The translations under genes were made by a program, and so were the position numbers. Positions 34,179 to 42,686 of a stretch of DNA of 44,279 nucleotides are shown here, piece after piece. The notes beneath the pieces are model-generated. The model saw only the letters and a program-made list of their open reading frames with translations, was not told where the DNA came from and ran no database searches. Origin of the DNA: an uncultured Alphaproteobacteria bacterium (lineage in GTDB: Bacteria; Pseudomonadota; Alphaproteobacteria; UBA8366; JADFVY01); contig CAMYKU010000043.1 of the NCBI GenBank assembly GCA_947259105.1, forward strand, positions 1 through 44,279, in the 5' to 3' direction. Within the stretch, counting starts at the first letter, position 1. Every line of letters starts with the position of its first letter.

Positions 34179-36239
34179 TCATCCAAGCGGCCAGGGCAGT
34201 TTGACAAATTCCTGGAGAAGTCCCGGCGGGAAGTCGCGATGAAGCATGCCCGCCATCGTCGTGATGAACGCGACCCCGGCTGCCGACATGATCAGGACGC
34301 GCGCCCAGCCGAGCCCCGCGCGTAAACGCAGGAAAGAGACGAGGAAGATCGAGAGCGCCAGCACGAAGCCCAGAAGAGACGAAAGGAGAAGCAGGCCCGC
34401 GAACCAGGAAAGCGTGCTCCAGAGCCCGTGTGCAGCCTCGGTCTCGTCGTGGCCTGCCGCACGATCGGTGAATATCGCGTCGGTCTCCGGCGCCCGTATC
34501 ATCCGGATCAGAAGCAGCAGGCAGCAGACAAGGGTTATCGATGAAACCGTTACCGGGAAGATCTTGTCGCTCATCAGGTCGATCATCATTGCGTTGACCC
34601 AGGCGACCATCAAATAGGCGGTCACGACCAGAAGGAAGATCAGGGGTGCACGTTTCCGGCCGACGGGGACGTCGCCTTCGGGCAGTATCTGCCTGGCCTG
34701 CCGGACTCCTATGATGATCGAGGCGACGGTCAGGGCGAGGATCACCAGCACGATCGGCGAAGCGATATAGTCGAAGCCGGTCTCGAAGCTCCGCCGGAAT
34801 TTCGCCCCGGCGACCTGGTTGGCCATGTTGCTGAAGTTTTCGGCCTGATGGGACAGGACGAAGCCGATCAGGAACGCGGGACGCGACCAGTCGAACCGCC
34901 GCAGGAAGATTCCAAGAAGGCCGACCGCAAAAAGCGCGACCAGGTCGCCGAGCGACTGACGCGATTGGAAGGCCGCAAATGAGATCATCATGAAAAGAAA
35001 GGGGCCGAGCAAGGTAAAGCGGATCGTGGTCAGGCGCGCGATCGCACTCGAAAACACGATGCAGAGACCCGCGCCGAAGACGTTGGCCAGGGCCAGCGAC
35101 CAGACGATCGTGTAGGTCACGTCCAGATCGTTCCGGATCATCTGCGGTCCCGCGTCGTATCCCAATAGCGCGAGACCGCCGAGGAATACAGCCATCGAGC
35201 CGCTGCCCGGGATGCCGAAAATCAGCGTGGGGACGAGTCCACCGCCTTCCTTGGCGTTGTTCGAAGATTCCGGTCCGATCACCCCGCGTATGTCACCTGA
35301 ACCGAAGCGGCTTTTGTCCTTGGCCAATTGCACGGTGTGGCCGTAGGCGATCCAGTCCACGACTGACCCTCCAAGGCCTGGAATAACGCCGACGATCACT
35401 CCGATGACGGAGCAACGGAACGACAGGAACAGATTGGCCCACCAGTCGCGGATCCCGTCCAGCCAGCCCGCGCCCAGACCGCCTGACCTGGAAATCGCCC
35501 GGTCCTGTCGGAGAAGCGCCACGATTTCGGGGATCGCGAAGATGCCGAGCCCGACGATGACCAGCGTCAGCCCGTCGATCAGGTAGGGGAGGTCATAGGT
35601 CGACATCCGCAGGCTGCCACCTGCTCCGGCTTCGCCGATGGTGCCCACCATCAGCCCGAGGCCCGCCGCCGCGACCCCTTTGATCGGGATGCGGCCGGCG
35701 AGGATCGCCACCATGGACAAGCCGAGAATCGTGATCATCAGCATCTCGGGCAGGCCGAAGGCCAGCACCAGGGGACGCGCGATCAGGATAAAGAATGTCA
35801 GGATGGTCGCGCCGAACAGGCCGCCGAAAAGCGATGACGCGAAGGCCGCCGACAGCGCGCGCGCGGCTTCCCCCTTCTTCGCCAGAGGGAAGCCGTCGAG
35901 CACCGTGGCCTGGCTGGCCGACGAGCCCGGAATCCCCATGAGGACCGACGCGAAAGTGTCCGACGTTGGGATCACCGCGATGAGGCCCACCATAAGCGCG
36001 AGCCCCGAGACAGGATCCATCCCGTAAATGAACGGCAGTACCAGTGACAGCCCGGCGATACCGCCGAGTCCGGGAAAGACCCCGACCGACAAACCAAGAA
36101 GGACGCCCAGGATCAAAAACATGATCTGCTGAGGCTGGAGAATGAGCGAAAACGCGTCTCCCAGCGCTGGCAGTGCGGTCGATAAAAGGTCTATGGTCCG
36201 GCCCTTCGGTTTCCCATGGGAAGAGTTCCCTCCGCGCAA
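34179..36239 (-). CDS. tctA: Tripartite tricarboxylate transporter permease, TctA fused to a TctB-like tail
   Basis: Residues ~15-500 are a TctA large membrane subunit: PQQIMFLILGVLLGLSVGVFPGLGG, IPTSDTFASVLMGIPGSSASQATVLDG and the repeat-related GVIVGVIPGLGGSVVDWIAYG. Residues ~515-686 add four hydrophobic helices spaced like the small TctB subunit, and no separate tctB is nearby. The start is unclear. The nominal TTG at 36239 overlaps GGAGGG; the obvious ATG at 36217 is out of frame and stops after 8 codons; in-frame homology begins near the ATA at 36194 (I-D-L-L-S-T-A-L-P). It works with the binding protein encoded 27 nt upstream, driven by an ion gradient. Confidence 0.88.
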   Translation of the reverse strand: MRGGNSSHGKPKGRTIDLLSTALPALGDAFSLILQPQQIMFLILGVLLGLSVGVFPGLGGIAGLSLVLPFIYGMDPVSGLALMVGLIAVIPTSDTFASVLMGIPGSSASQATVLDGFPLAKKGEAARALSAAFASSLFGGLFGATILTFFILIARPLVLAFGLPEMLMITILGLSMVAILAGRIPIKGVAAAGLGLMVGTIGEAGAGGSLRMSTYDLPYLIDGLTLVIVGLGIFAIPEIVALLRQDRAISRSGGLGAGWLDGIRDWWANLFLSFRCSVIGVIVGVIPGLGGSVVDWIAYGHTVQLAKDKSRFGSGDIRGVIGPESSNNAKEGGGLVPTLIFGIPGSGSMAVFLGGLALLGYDAGPQMIRNDLDVTYTIVWSLALANVFGAGLCIVFSSAIARLTTIRFTLLGPFLFMMISFAAFQSRQSLGDLVALFAVGLLGIFLRRFDWSRPAFLIGFVLSHQAENFSNMANQVAGAKFRRSFETGFDYIASPIVLVILALTVASIIIGVRQARQILPEGDVPVGRKRAPLIFLLVVTAYLMVAWVNAMMIDLMSDKIFPVTVSSITLVCCLLLLIRMIRAPETDAIFTDRAAGHDETEAAHGLWSTLSWFAGLLLLSSLLGFVLALSIFLVSFLRLRAGLGWARVLIMSAAGVAFITTMAGMLHRDFPPGLLQEFVKLPWPLG

Positions 36240-36266
36240 TGGCGCGGAGGGCAGGCGTTCTGTGGC

Positions 36267-37376
36267 CTATTTCAGCGAGACTCCGTAGCGCTCTTTCAGC
36301 CAGTTCTTGACGAAGGCCTTGGCTTCAAGAGGCACCTCAGTGCCGAGTTTCAACGTTGCCTTGGCCTGCGCGCCCGTCATCTGCGGATAAAGGCCGAGCG
36401 TGGCGGCCGACAATTTCGGGAAATCGCTGCGCGCGATGACATCGTCGAACGCTTTCTTGTATGTCGCGATCGCCGCGTCGGGCGCACCCTTGGGCAGGAA
36501 GACCATCTTCTGCGCCGGGAAGCCGGCGATGAAGAATGCTTTCCAGGCGCTCCATGCATCGCCCGAAGTCTTGCAGCCTTTGGTCGCCTCACAAACCTCC
36601 TTGAAGGTCGGCATATCAGGGAAGGTCGGGTCGCGCACGATATTGCCGTCGGCGTCGAGGGCGCCCCATGACATCATCGGTACGGCCAATCCCTGATCGA
36701 CCAGCGGGACGACGCCCTTCAGGTATGCCGAAGAGGTCTGGTAATCGATACTGGCTTCGCCGCGCTCGAACATCAGGCGGCCGTCGCCGCGACCCTTGAT
36801 GCCGAAGACCGGCTCAACCTTCATGCCCAGCATCTCCCATGCCAGGAGCGGCACGAGATCAAGACGCGTCGCGCCCTGTGAACCATAGATGAAATCGATT
36901 CCCTTCAGGCCGTCCGCGTCGCCGTCGAACTTCTTGGCGATATCGGGCGGCAGGTAGGCCACGCCGCCGGTGCCGGAAGCGAGAACCACGTTCCAGTCGC
37001 CATATTCATACTTCACGCGTGGATCGCCCAGAAGGTACGGGAACTGCGTCGAGCCCGACGAGCCGAAGATCACGGTGCCGTCTTCGTACTCCTGCTGCTG
37101 GAACCAGTTTGCGCCCTTGGTCGAACCAGCGCCCGGCATGTATTTCACGACAACGGTCGGCTTGCCCGGCAGTGCTTCGCTGAGGAGCGGCGCATAGAAG
37201 TTGGCCCATTTGGCCGATCCGCCTGATTCCGAAAACGGAATCACAAATTCGACAGTCTCGCCGGTCAGGTCGAGACTATCTTGTGCCGCCGCTGCTGCCG
37301 CGAATCCGGTCGCGCCGAGGCACATCACTGCCAGACTCGCAGCCGCACGACATGTGGCCGTCTTGATGTTCTTCAT
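36267..37376 (-). CDS. tctC: Tripartite tricarboxylate transporter binding protein (TctC/Bug family)
   Basis: A 369-residue periplasmic receptor with a Sec signal peptide (MKNIKTATCRAAAS...GFAAAAAAQ). The Bug fold shows VEFVIPFSESGGSAKWANFYAPLL and VVVKYMPGAGSTKGANW, the two loops that clamp a carboxylate ligand in family members. It is longer than usual (~320) and has a Cys pair (EVCEATKGCKTSG) that could form a disulfide. GGGAGGA lies 5 nt before the ATG. The first gene of the leftward catabolic unit. The ligand is probably a di- or tricarboxylate related to the galBCD substrates (inference). Confidence 0.9.
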   Translation of the reverse strand: MKNIKTATCRAAASLAVMCLGATGFAAAAAAQDSLDLTGETVEFVIPFSESGGSAKWANFYAPLLSEALPGKPTVVVKYMPGAGSTKGANWFQQQEYEDGTVIFGSSGSTQFPYLLGDPRVKYEYGDWNVVLASGTGGVAYLPPDIAKKFDGDADGLKGIDFIYGSQGATRLDLVPLLAWEMLGMKVEPVFGIKGRGDGRLMFERGEASIDYQTSSAYLKGVVPLVDQGLAVPMMSWGALDADGNIVRDPTFPDMPTFKEVCEATKGCKTSGDAWSAWKAFFIAGFPAQKMVFLPKGAPDAAIATYKKAFDDVIARSDFPKLSAATLGLYPQMTGAQAKATLKLGTEVPLEAKAFVKNWLKERYGVSLK

Positions 37377-37865
37377 TTTCGTCCTCCCTGACGATTTGTT
37401 TTCGCGTTTTTCCGTTGTTTCAGGTCCCGTTCGGCGACTTCATCGGGTGTCCGCACGAAGGTTCGACCGACGGCCCTATGATCGATAGACGCACCAACAT
37501 GGCACATCAGGTGCGATTCTTTCAAATTCAAACGGAAACCGGGTTGAACCCGAGGTGCCAAAAAGCTCCAGGCCATTCGTCGTCGTCTGTGCCCGCCCGG
37601 AATATGTCACGCAAAAAAAGCTGGCAAAGCGAATAGACTCATTCTCTTGCATTGGCTGCCCGCCGCATTCCGTCTGGTCGGGAAACGGCTATGGGATTTC
37701 GTGCCCCACGTTATTCGCTGAAGCGGCGAAACGCGGTCAAGAAACGCTTTGGTGTGCTCGTGCGCTAATATTGCAGTATCTTCAACGTAGAGGATAGCCG
37801 ACACGGCCGCTGCGCGACCGGCGCGGGCCGGCGCCGCGGCGAACGAGAAACGAGGAGAAACAGAA
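37377..37865. promoter_or_regulatory. Divergent control region between tctC and galB
   Basis: I see no gene in these 489 nt; it must carry promoters for both units. A dyad ATATTGCAGTAT (37768-37779, 10 of 12 symmetric) lies about 90 nt before galB, and GCAC-5-GTGC sits at 37502-37514. galB has a strong ribosome site (GAGGAG about 8 nt before ATG 37866). No regulator gene lies between the units, so control must come from elsewhere. Confidence 0.45.
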
Positions 37866-38594
37866 ATGAGCAAGGCAGCCCTTGTGGTCAGCGCCCATGC
37901 CGCCGATTTCGTCTGGCGCGCCGGCGGCGCCATCGCGCTGCATGCCGCGGCCGGCTACGACGTGACTGTCGTCTGCCTTTCTTACGGCGAGCGCGGCGAA
38001 AGCGCCAAACTGTGGAAACAGGGCAACGTTACACTCGACGAGGTCAAGGCCAGCCGGCACCGCGAGGCGGAAAATGCCGCCAACGCGCTCGGCGCGGCCG
38101 AACTGCTCTGCTTCGATGTCGGCGATTACCCGCTCAACCTCGACGCCGCTGCGGCCGACCGCCTTGTCGACGTCTTTCGCAGCGTTCAGCCCAGCTTCGT
38201 CCTGTCGCATTCGCTCGACGACCCGTACAATACCGACCATCCCGCAGCGACGCGATTTGCGCTGAACGCGCGGATGATCGCCCAGGCATGGGGCCACAAG
38301 CCGGGCGAAAAGGTGTTGGGTGCGCCGCAGATGTACCTGTTCGAGCCGCACCAGACCGAACAATGCGGCTGGAAACCGGACACGATCCTGGATATCACCG
38401 ACGTATGGGATAAGAAACGCGCCGCCATCGAATGCATGGAAGGCCAGGAGCATTTGTGGGACTACTACACGAATGTGGCGGAAAACCGCGGCAACCAGTT
38501 TCGCCGCAACTCGGGCGGCCAGGCGGGCGGACGCCCGGCGCGTTACGGTGAAGCGTATCAGTCGATCTTCCCTAGAACCGTGGATCAGTTGTGA
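37866..38594 (+). CDS. galB: 4-oxalomesaconate hydratase, LmbE/PIG-L type
   Basis: A 242-residue protein of the PIG-L/LmbE zinc-deacetylase superfamily. The N-terminal zinc motif reads [17 protein letters not shown] (Ala replaces the usual Pro-Asp of HPDD), and the later zinc His is in [22 protein letters not shown] is characteristic of the GalB subgroup. GalB of Pseudomonas putida is a hydratase rather than a deacetylase: it adds water to 4-carboxy-2-hydroxymuconate/4-oxalomesaconate to give 4-carboxy-4-hydroxy-2-oxoadipate (CHA). The overlapping galC and galD support that assignment over a deacetylase. Confidence 0.87.
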   Translation: MSKAALVVSAHAADFVWRAGGAIALHAAAGYDVTVVCLSYGERGESAKLWKQGNVTLDEVKASRHREAENAANALGAAELLCFDVGDYPLNLDAAAADRLVDVFRSVQPSFVLSHSLDDPYNTDHPAATRFALNARMIAQAWGHKPGEKVLGAPQMYLFEPHQTEQCGWKPDTILDITDVWDKKRAAIECMEGQEHLWDYYTNVAENRGNQFRRNSGGQAGGRPARYGEAYQSIFPRTVDQL

Positions 38595-39268
38595 TGGCGA
38601 ACGTTGTTGTCCAGGGTATTGAACGCGCCGATCGTGCCGCAGCCGATGAATTGGCATCGTTTGGCGTCGCAACCGTGCACGAGGCGCAGGGACGTACCGG
38701 TCTGCTCGGCGCCCATATGCGTCCGATCTATCCAGACGCGCGGATCTCCGGTACGGCCGTAACGGTGTCGCTTCCGCCCTGCGACAACTGGATGATCCAC
38801 GTCGCCGTGGAACAATGCCGGGCGGGCGACATTCTTGTCGTTGCCCCGACCTCGCCATCGAATGCCGGGTATTTCGGCGAGTTGCTGGCCTGCTCACTAT
38901 CGGCGCGCGGCGTTCGCGGGCTGATCATCGAGGGAGGATGCCGCGACGTCCGGCCCCTGAAAGAAATGGGCTTCCCCGTCTGGTCGAGCGCGATCTCGGC
39001 TCAGGGCACGGTCAAAGAGACGCTGGGATCGGTGAACGTACCTGTCGTTTGCGCTGGCGCAGCCATCAAGCCGGGCGACGTGATCGTCGCCGACGACGAC
39101 GGTGTGGTCGTCGTCCCGCGCGAAGACGCCGCCCTGGTGGTCCGGAAATCGAAGGAGCGGGAAGAGAAGGAAGCGAGCACCCGCAAGAGGCTTCTGGCCG
39201 GCGAGCTGGGTCTCGATATTTACGGCATGCGCGAGCGTCTCGAATCGAAAGGACTGAAATACATATGA
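38594..39268 (+). CDS. galC: 4-carboxy-4-hydroxy-2-oxoadipate aldolase / oxaloacetate decarboxylase (RraA fold)
   Basis: A 224-residue RraA-fold class II aldolase that splits CHA into pyruvate and oxaloacetate and, in this family, decarboxylates oxaloacetate. [14 protein letters not shown] opens the fold, the metal/substrate region is [10 protein letters not shown] and [11 protein letters not shown] (the G-G-x-R-D signature), and [17 protein letters not shown] closes the core. The C-terminal helix with REERE-like charge is that of LigK/GalC, which separates it from true RraA (~160 residues). The ATG at 38594 shares a base with the galB stop; GTG 38591 is possible. It overlaps galD by 4 nt. 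Confidence 0.9.
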   Translation: MANVVVQGIERADRAAADELASFGVATVHEAQGRTGLLGAHMRPIYPDARISGTAVTVSLPPCDNWMIHVAVEQCRAGDILVVAPTSPSNAGYFGELLACSLSARGVRGLIIEGGCRDVRPLKEMGFPVWSSAISAQGTVKETLGSVNVPVVCAGAAIKPGDVIVADDDGVVVVPREDAALVVRKSKEREEKEASTRKRLLAGELGLDIYGMRERLESKGLKYI

Positions 39269-40329
39269 CGACCGATGACGGCATCGCATGCACCTGGATG
39301 CGCGGCGGGACGTCAAAGGGCGTATATTTCCTGAAAGACGACCTTCCTCGTGATCCGGCCGAACGGGACCAATTGCTGTTGTCGATCATGGGCTCTCCCG
39401 ACCCGCGCCAGATCGACGGCATCGGCGGCGCCGATCCGCTGACGTCCAAAGTCGCGGTGGTATCCAGGTCCGACCGCAACGGTGTCGATGTCGACTACCT
39501 GTTCCTGCAGGTTTTCGTTGATCGGCCTGTCGTGACCGACGCCCAGAACTGCGGGAACATCCTGGCCGGCGTTGGCTATTTCGCGATTGAACGCGGGCTT
39601 GTCGAGGTGAAACCGGACATCACCGCGGTCGCCATTTTCATGGAGAATACCGGGCAGATCGCCGTCGCACATATTTCCACACCGGGTGGCAAGATCAACT
39701 ACAGGGGCGATGCCCATATCGACGGTGTCCCTGGGACATCGGCCGCTGTTCCGATCGAGTTCAAGGACACGGCGGGATCGTCATGCGGCACGCTTTTGCC
39801 GACCGGCAATGTCGTCGACGTTATCGACGGCGTCGAGGTAACGATGATCGACAACGGAATGCCCTGCGTGGTGATGCGCGCCTCCGACATGGGCATCAGC
39901 GGCGAGGAAACGCCGGAGGACCTCGAGGCCGACGAACGGCTCCGCGGCAGGCTTGAAGCCATTCGACTGCAGTGCGGCCCGCTGATGAACCTGGGCGACG
40001 TCACGCAGAAATCGGTGCCCAAGATGACTTTGGTCAGCGCGCCCAGGACTGGCGGCGCCATTGCGACCCGCACGTTCATCCCGCATCGCTGCCACAAGAC
40101 GATCGGCGTCCTTGGTGCCGCCAGTGTCGCAACGGCGTGTCTGCTGGGAGGCAGCCCGGCAAACACGCTGGCCAAGGTTGGCGAGGGCGCGGAGCTCAGC
40201 CTGGCCATAGAACACCCGACCGGGGAAATGACGGTCGTCGCATCGCTCGACGCCGACGGGGCCGTCGGAAGCACCGCGATCCTGCGCACGGCGCGCAAGC
40301 TGATGGACGGCGTGGTCTACGCCAAGTGA
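39265..40329 (+). CDS. galD: 4-oxalomesaconate tautomerase (PrpF-like)
   Basis: A 354-residue isomerase with the diaminopimelate-epimerase/PrpF double fold. [14 protein letters not shown] is the PrpF/GalD N-terminal signature, [13 protein letters not shown] carries a catalytic Cys-type loop, and [24 protein letters not shown] gives the mirror loop. It converts keto and enol isomers of 4-oxalomesaconate/2-hydroxy-4-carboxymuconate so that GalB can hydrate the product. Its start overlaps the galC stop (ATGA). It ends 30 nt from a convergent dehydrogenase. Confidence 0.92.
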   Translation: MTTDDGIACTWMRGGTSKGVYFLKDDLPRDPAERDQLLLSIMGSPDPRQIDGIGGADPLTSKVAVVSRSDRNGVDVDYLFLQVFVDRPVVTDAQNCGNILAGVGYFAIERGLVEVKPDITAVAIFMENTGQIAVAHISTPGGKINYRGDAHIDGVPGTSAAVPIEFKDTAGSSCGTLLPTGNVVDVIDGVEVTMIDNGMPCVVMRASDMGISGEETPEDLEADERLRGRLEAIRLQCGPLMNLGDVTQKSVPKMTLVSAPRTGGAIATRTFIPHRCHKTIGVLGAASVATACLLGGSPANTLAKVGEGAELSLAIEHPTGEMTVVASLDADGAVGSTAILRTARKLMDGVVYAK

Positions 40330-40359
40330 GGAAAACCTTTCAGTGCGGTCCCACGCGTT

Positions 40360-41286
40360 TTATGATGGAGTATTTTTCTCGCCATGCAGGGCCAGAATGG
40401 TCTCCGCAAGAACGCGGTAATCATCCGGTATGCCGTCTGGAAACCGTACGGACGGCGCAAGGTCGGCCATCCATTGCTGACGTTCGGCCGTGGCTGTCGC
40501 CATGGTTCCGCCGATGCCCATGTCTTCCAGGGTGGCCGCGACCTCCCGCATTTCCGCCGCCCGCCGCTGGCCATGCCTGACGACACGCTCCATCATGTAG
40601 CCGGCGCGCCTCTTCCATTCCATGCCCGGAAAACTCTTCTCCAGCGAGTCCAGAATACGGTCGTCGATGCCCGCCTTGACTGCGGCAAGGACGCATTCGA
40701 CGGTCAGGCTTTCGATCCCCTTGATCATGATGCTCCGCACCATTTTCACGGTCGATGCGTCACCGACATCTTCCGAAACGATCTCGAAATTCATGCGCAG
40801 CCGTTTGAACAGGGCCTCTATACGCTTGGCGCCGGGGCCGCCAATCAACAGGGGTGTCCGGTGAAGGCCGGGATGCACCGGCGCCATGACCGCAACATCG
40901 ACATAACTGCCGCCCGCTTCGGCAATGCGTTCCGCGGCCCGCTGTTTCTTCGACGGGGCCGCGGAATTGATATCGAGATAAAGCTGGCCGGCCCCAAGCG
41001 CGGGCAGCACGCTGTCCGCCGCGTCCAGGATGGCGTCGGCGGTCACCGCCGAGACGATGATGTCGGCGCCCATGGCCGCTTCCACCGCCGACAACGCGGG
41101 AGTTACGCCATGCCGGGCGTAGTCGTCCAGCTTACCGTCTCTGGTCAGCGGATCATCGGTCTTTATGTCGTAAGACCGAATCTCCATGTCGGCCTCCGAC
41201 CGCCAACCTTGGGCGAAGGCCTGGCCGGCTTCGCCGAAGCCTACGAAAGCGATGGTTTCACTCAAACGGGGACGGCTTTCTTTCAT
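40360..41286 (-). CDS. NAD(P)-dependent oxidoreductase with DUF1932 C-terminal domain
   Basis: A 308-residue protein of the beta-hydroxyacid dehydrogenase/6-phosphogluconate-dehydrogenase-like group. The nucleotide loop is IAFVGFGEAGQAF (residues ~12-24), the mid strand LYLDINSAAPSKKQ matches the substrate-binding D-x-N-S segment, and KMVRSIMIKGIESL holds the catalytic Lys helix. The C-terminal ~100 residues are DUF1932. This gene type often sits beside galB/galC/galD-like genes. The substrate is not known; a hydroxy- or oxo-polycarboxylate is likely. It is convergent with galD and divergent from the hydrolase. Confidence 0.83.
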   Translation of the reverse strand: MKESRPRLSETIAFVGFGEAGQAFAQGWRSEADMEIRSYDIKTDDPLTRDGKLDDYARHGVTPALSAVEAAMGADIIVSAVTADAILDAADSVLPALGAGQLYLDINSAAPSKKQRAAERIAEAGGSYVDVAVMAPVHPGLHRTPLLIGGPGAKRIEALFKRLRMNFEIVSEDVGDASTVKMVRSIMIKGIESLTVECVLAAVKAGIDDRILDSLEKSFPGMEWKRRAGYMMERVVRHGQRRAAEMREVAATLEDMGIGGTMATATAERQQWMADLAPSVRFPDGIPDDYRVLAETILALHGEKNTPS

Positions 41287-41354
41287 CTCGAGCGCCCATT
41301 TCGTGATGTGTTCGTTCAGGTTTCGGCCGAATCCCTCTCCGGTCCTCCAGCTAT

Positions 41355-41433
41355 ACCATAGTACGGTCTGTATTTCCCTCCCGCGAGCGGGCCAAGACGG
41401 TTGTCCCGCATCATTAGCTTGGTATCGTGTACC
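41355..41433. promoter_or_regulatory. Two imperfect dyads in the divergent dehydrogenase/hydrolase region
   Basis: ACCATAGTACGGT (41355-41367) and GGTATCGTGTACC (41421-41433) are imperfect dyads with centres 66 bp apart in the 173 nt between divergent starts. Both contain GGTA/TACC-like arms, so one dimeric regulator could bind both. This is a pattern only. Confidence 0.25.
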
Positions 41434-41459
41434 GGAGCGGATTGCAGGTGGAGCAGTGG

Positions 41460-42365
41460 ATGTTCGAGAATTTTGAGCGCGTCAGCATCGATGTCCCGGA
41501 CCGTGGTTTCGGTCCCGCGACAATACATCTGCGGCACGGCGGGAACGGCCCCCCATTGCTGCTTCTGCACGGCAATCCCATGACCCATGTGTCCTGGCAC
41601 AAGATCGCCGACGATCTGGCAGAACGATTTCGCGTAGTCGCAACCGACCTGCGCGGCTATGGCGATAGCGTCGGCCCCGAGGATGGCGGTGAGAACCACA
41701 TCAACTTTTCCTTCCGCGCCATGGCGCAGGACCAGGTCGATGTCATGAAGGCACTCGGGTTCGACAGGTTCCAGCTGGCCGGACACGACCGGGGCGCACG
41801 GACCGCGCACCGGCTGTGTCTCGATCATCCCGGCAGGGTCGAGCGCGCCGCGGTGGTGGATATCCTGCCCAACCGCCACATCTGGGCCAACGTCTCGAAG
41901 GACTGGGCGATGAAATCCTGGCACTGGCTGTTCATGGCCCAGCCCCATGACATGCCCGAGCGGATGATGGCGGGGGTTCCGGCGCGCTACTACATGGAAA
42001 AGAAGCTGTCCAAGAAGGGCGTAGGGCTCGCGCCCTTCAGCGCCGAAGCCTTCGACGAATACGTGCGCTGCTTTACGTGGAGGACGATCCGGGGGTCCTG
42101 CGAGGACTACCGTGCCTGCGCGACCTCAGACCTGGAAATGGACGAGGCGGATTATGAGGCGGGCCGCCGGGTTGCGTGCCCCCTGCTGGCCATTTGGGGC
42201 GCGCGCAGCCACACTGGCACGGTGTACGGCGATGTGCGCGAGATATGGCAGGACTATGCGACCTCGACTGTCGAAGGCGGTCCGATCGACTGCGGTCACT
42301 ACGTTCAGGAAGAGGCACCCGAGGCGACACTCGAGGCGTTCTTGGGGTTCTTTGTCGGGAACTGA
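41460..42365 (+). CDS. Alpha/beta hydrolase, haloacetate dehalogenase/epoxide hydrolase-like
   Basis: A 301-residue alpha/beta-fold hydrolase. The oxyanion-hole motif is LLLHGNPMTHVSWHKIA, the early strand is VVATDLRGYGDS, and the nucleophile Asp is in LAGHDRGARTAHRL, as in fluoroacetate dehalogenases and related epoxide hydrolases. The cap carries DILPNRHIWANV and FMAQPHDMPERM. The catalytic His is in DCGHYVQEEAPE. I chose the ATG at 41460 because GGAG lies 6 nt upstream. Dehalogenase activity is unproven; family members also hydrolyse esters and lactones, and a lactonase role beside a ring-cleavage pathway is possible (inference). Confidence 0.85.
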   Translation: MFENFERVSIDVPDRGFGPATIHLRHGGNGPPLLLLHGNPMTHVSWHKIADDLAERFRVVATDLRGYGDSVGPEDGGENHINFSFRAMAQDQVDVMKALGFDRFQLAGHDRGARTAHRLCLDHPGRVERAAVVDILPNRHIWANVSKDWAMKSWHWLFMAQPHDMPERMMAGVPARYYMEKKLSKKGVGLAPFSAEAFDEYVRCFTWRTIRGSCEDYRACATSDLEMDEADYEAGRRVACPLLAIWGARSHTGTVYGDVREIWQDYATSTVEGGPIDCGHYVQEEAPEATLEAFLGFFVGN

Positions 42366-42686
42366 TCGAACACCTGAACCTGGTCCGCTGCGTGTCAAGA
42401 GGCGAAAGACCCTCATCGCGTCGGCAGACGCAGTCTGACCAACACGGCTGGTTCCCGGTGGTTTGGTTGCGGGGTGATTTGGACCTGCTGCCCTGACCTG
42501 TTGATTTCATTAACCTGGGATTGCTCGACAAAACGAAAGCCCCGCAACTCATTGAGTTGAAGGATTTTTGTCTGCTGGATTGGTTGCGGGAGCCCGCAGC
42601 CACCTATACCGAGCAAGCATTAGGTGGTTAAGCCAATCCATCAAAGTTTCAGCCCGGACCATCTTGTCTGCCAGGTCACGCCGCGG
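42366..42686. repeat. Intergenic region with palindrome and hairpin, possible attachment-site remnant
   Basis: No supported gene in these 321 nt. CAACTCATTGAGTTG (42545-42559) is a perfect palindrome with 7-nt arms. GGTTGCGGG...CCCGCAGCC (42582-42601) forms a near-perfect hairpin. Read on the minus strand, 42581-42593 is GCTCCCGCAACCA, which resembles a tRNA 3' acceptor end with CCA, but no tRNA body is present. A second GGTTGCGGG occurs near 42465. This looks like a short repeat or integration remnant, without proof. Confidence 0.35.

Noticed and set aside
37866-38594. PIG-L sugar deacetylase
   Set aside because: The zinc motif and the overlapping galC/galD genes fit the GalB hydratase subgroup better.
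42581-42601. A tRNA gene at the CCA-like end
   Set aside because: No T-arm, anticodon arm or D-arm can be built on the minus strand upstream of the 13-mer.
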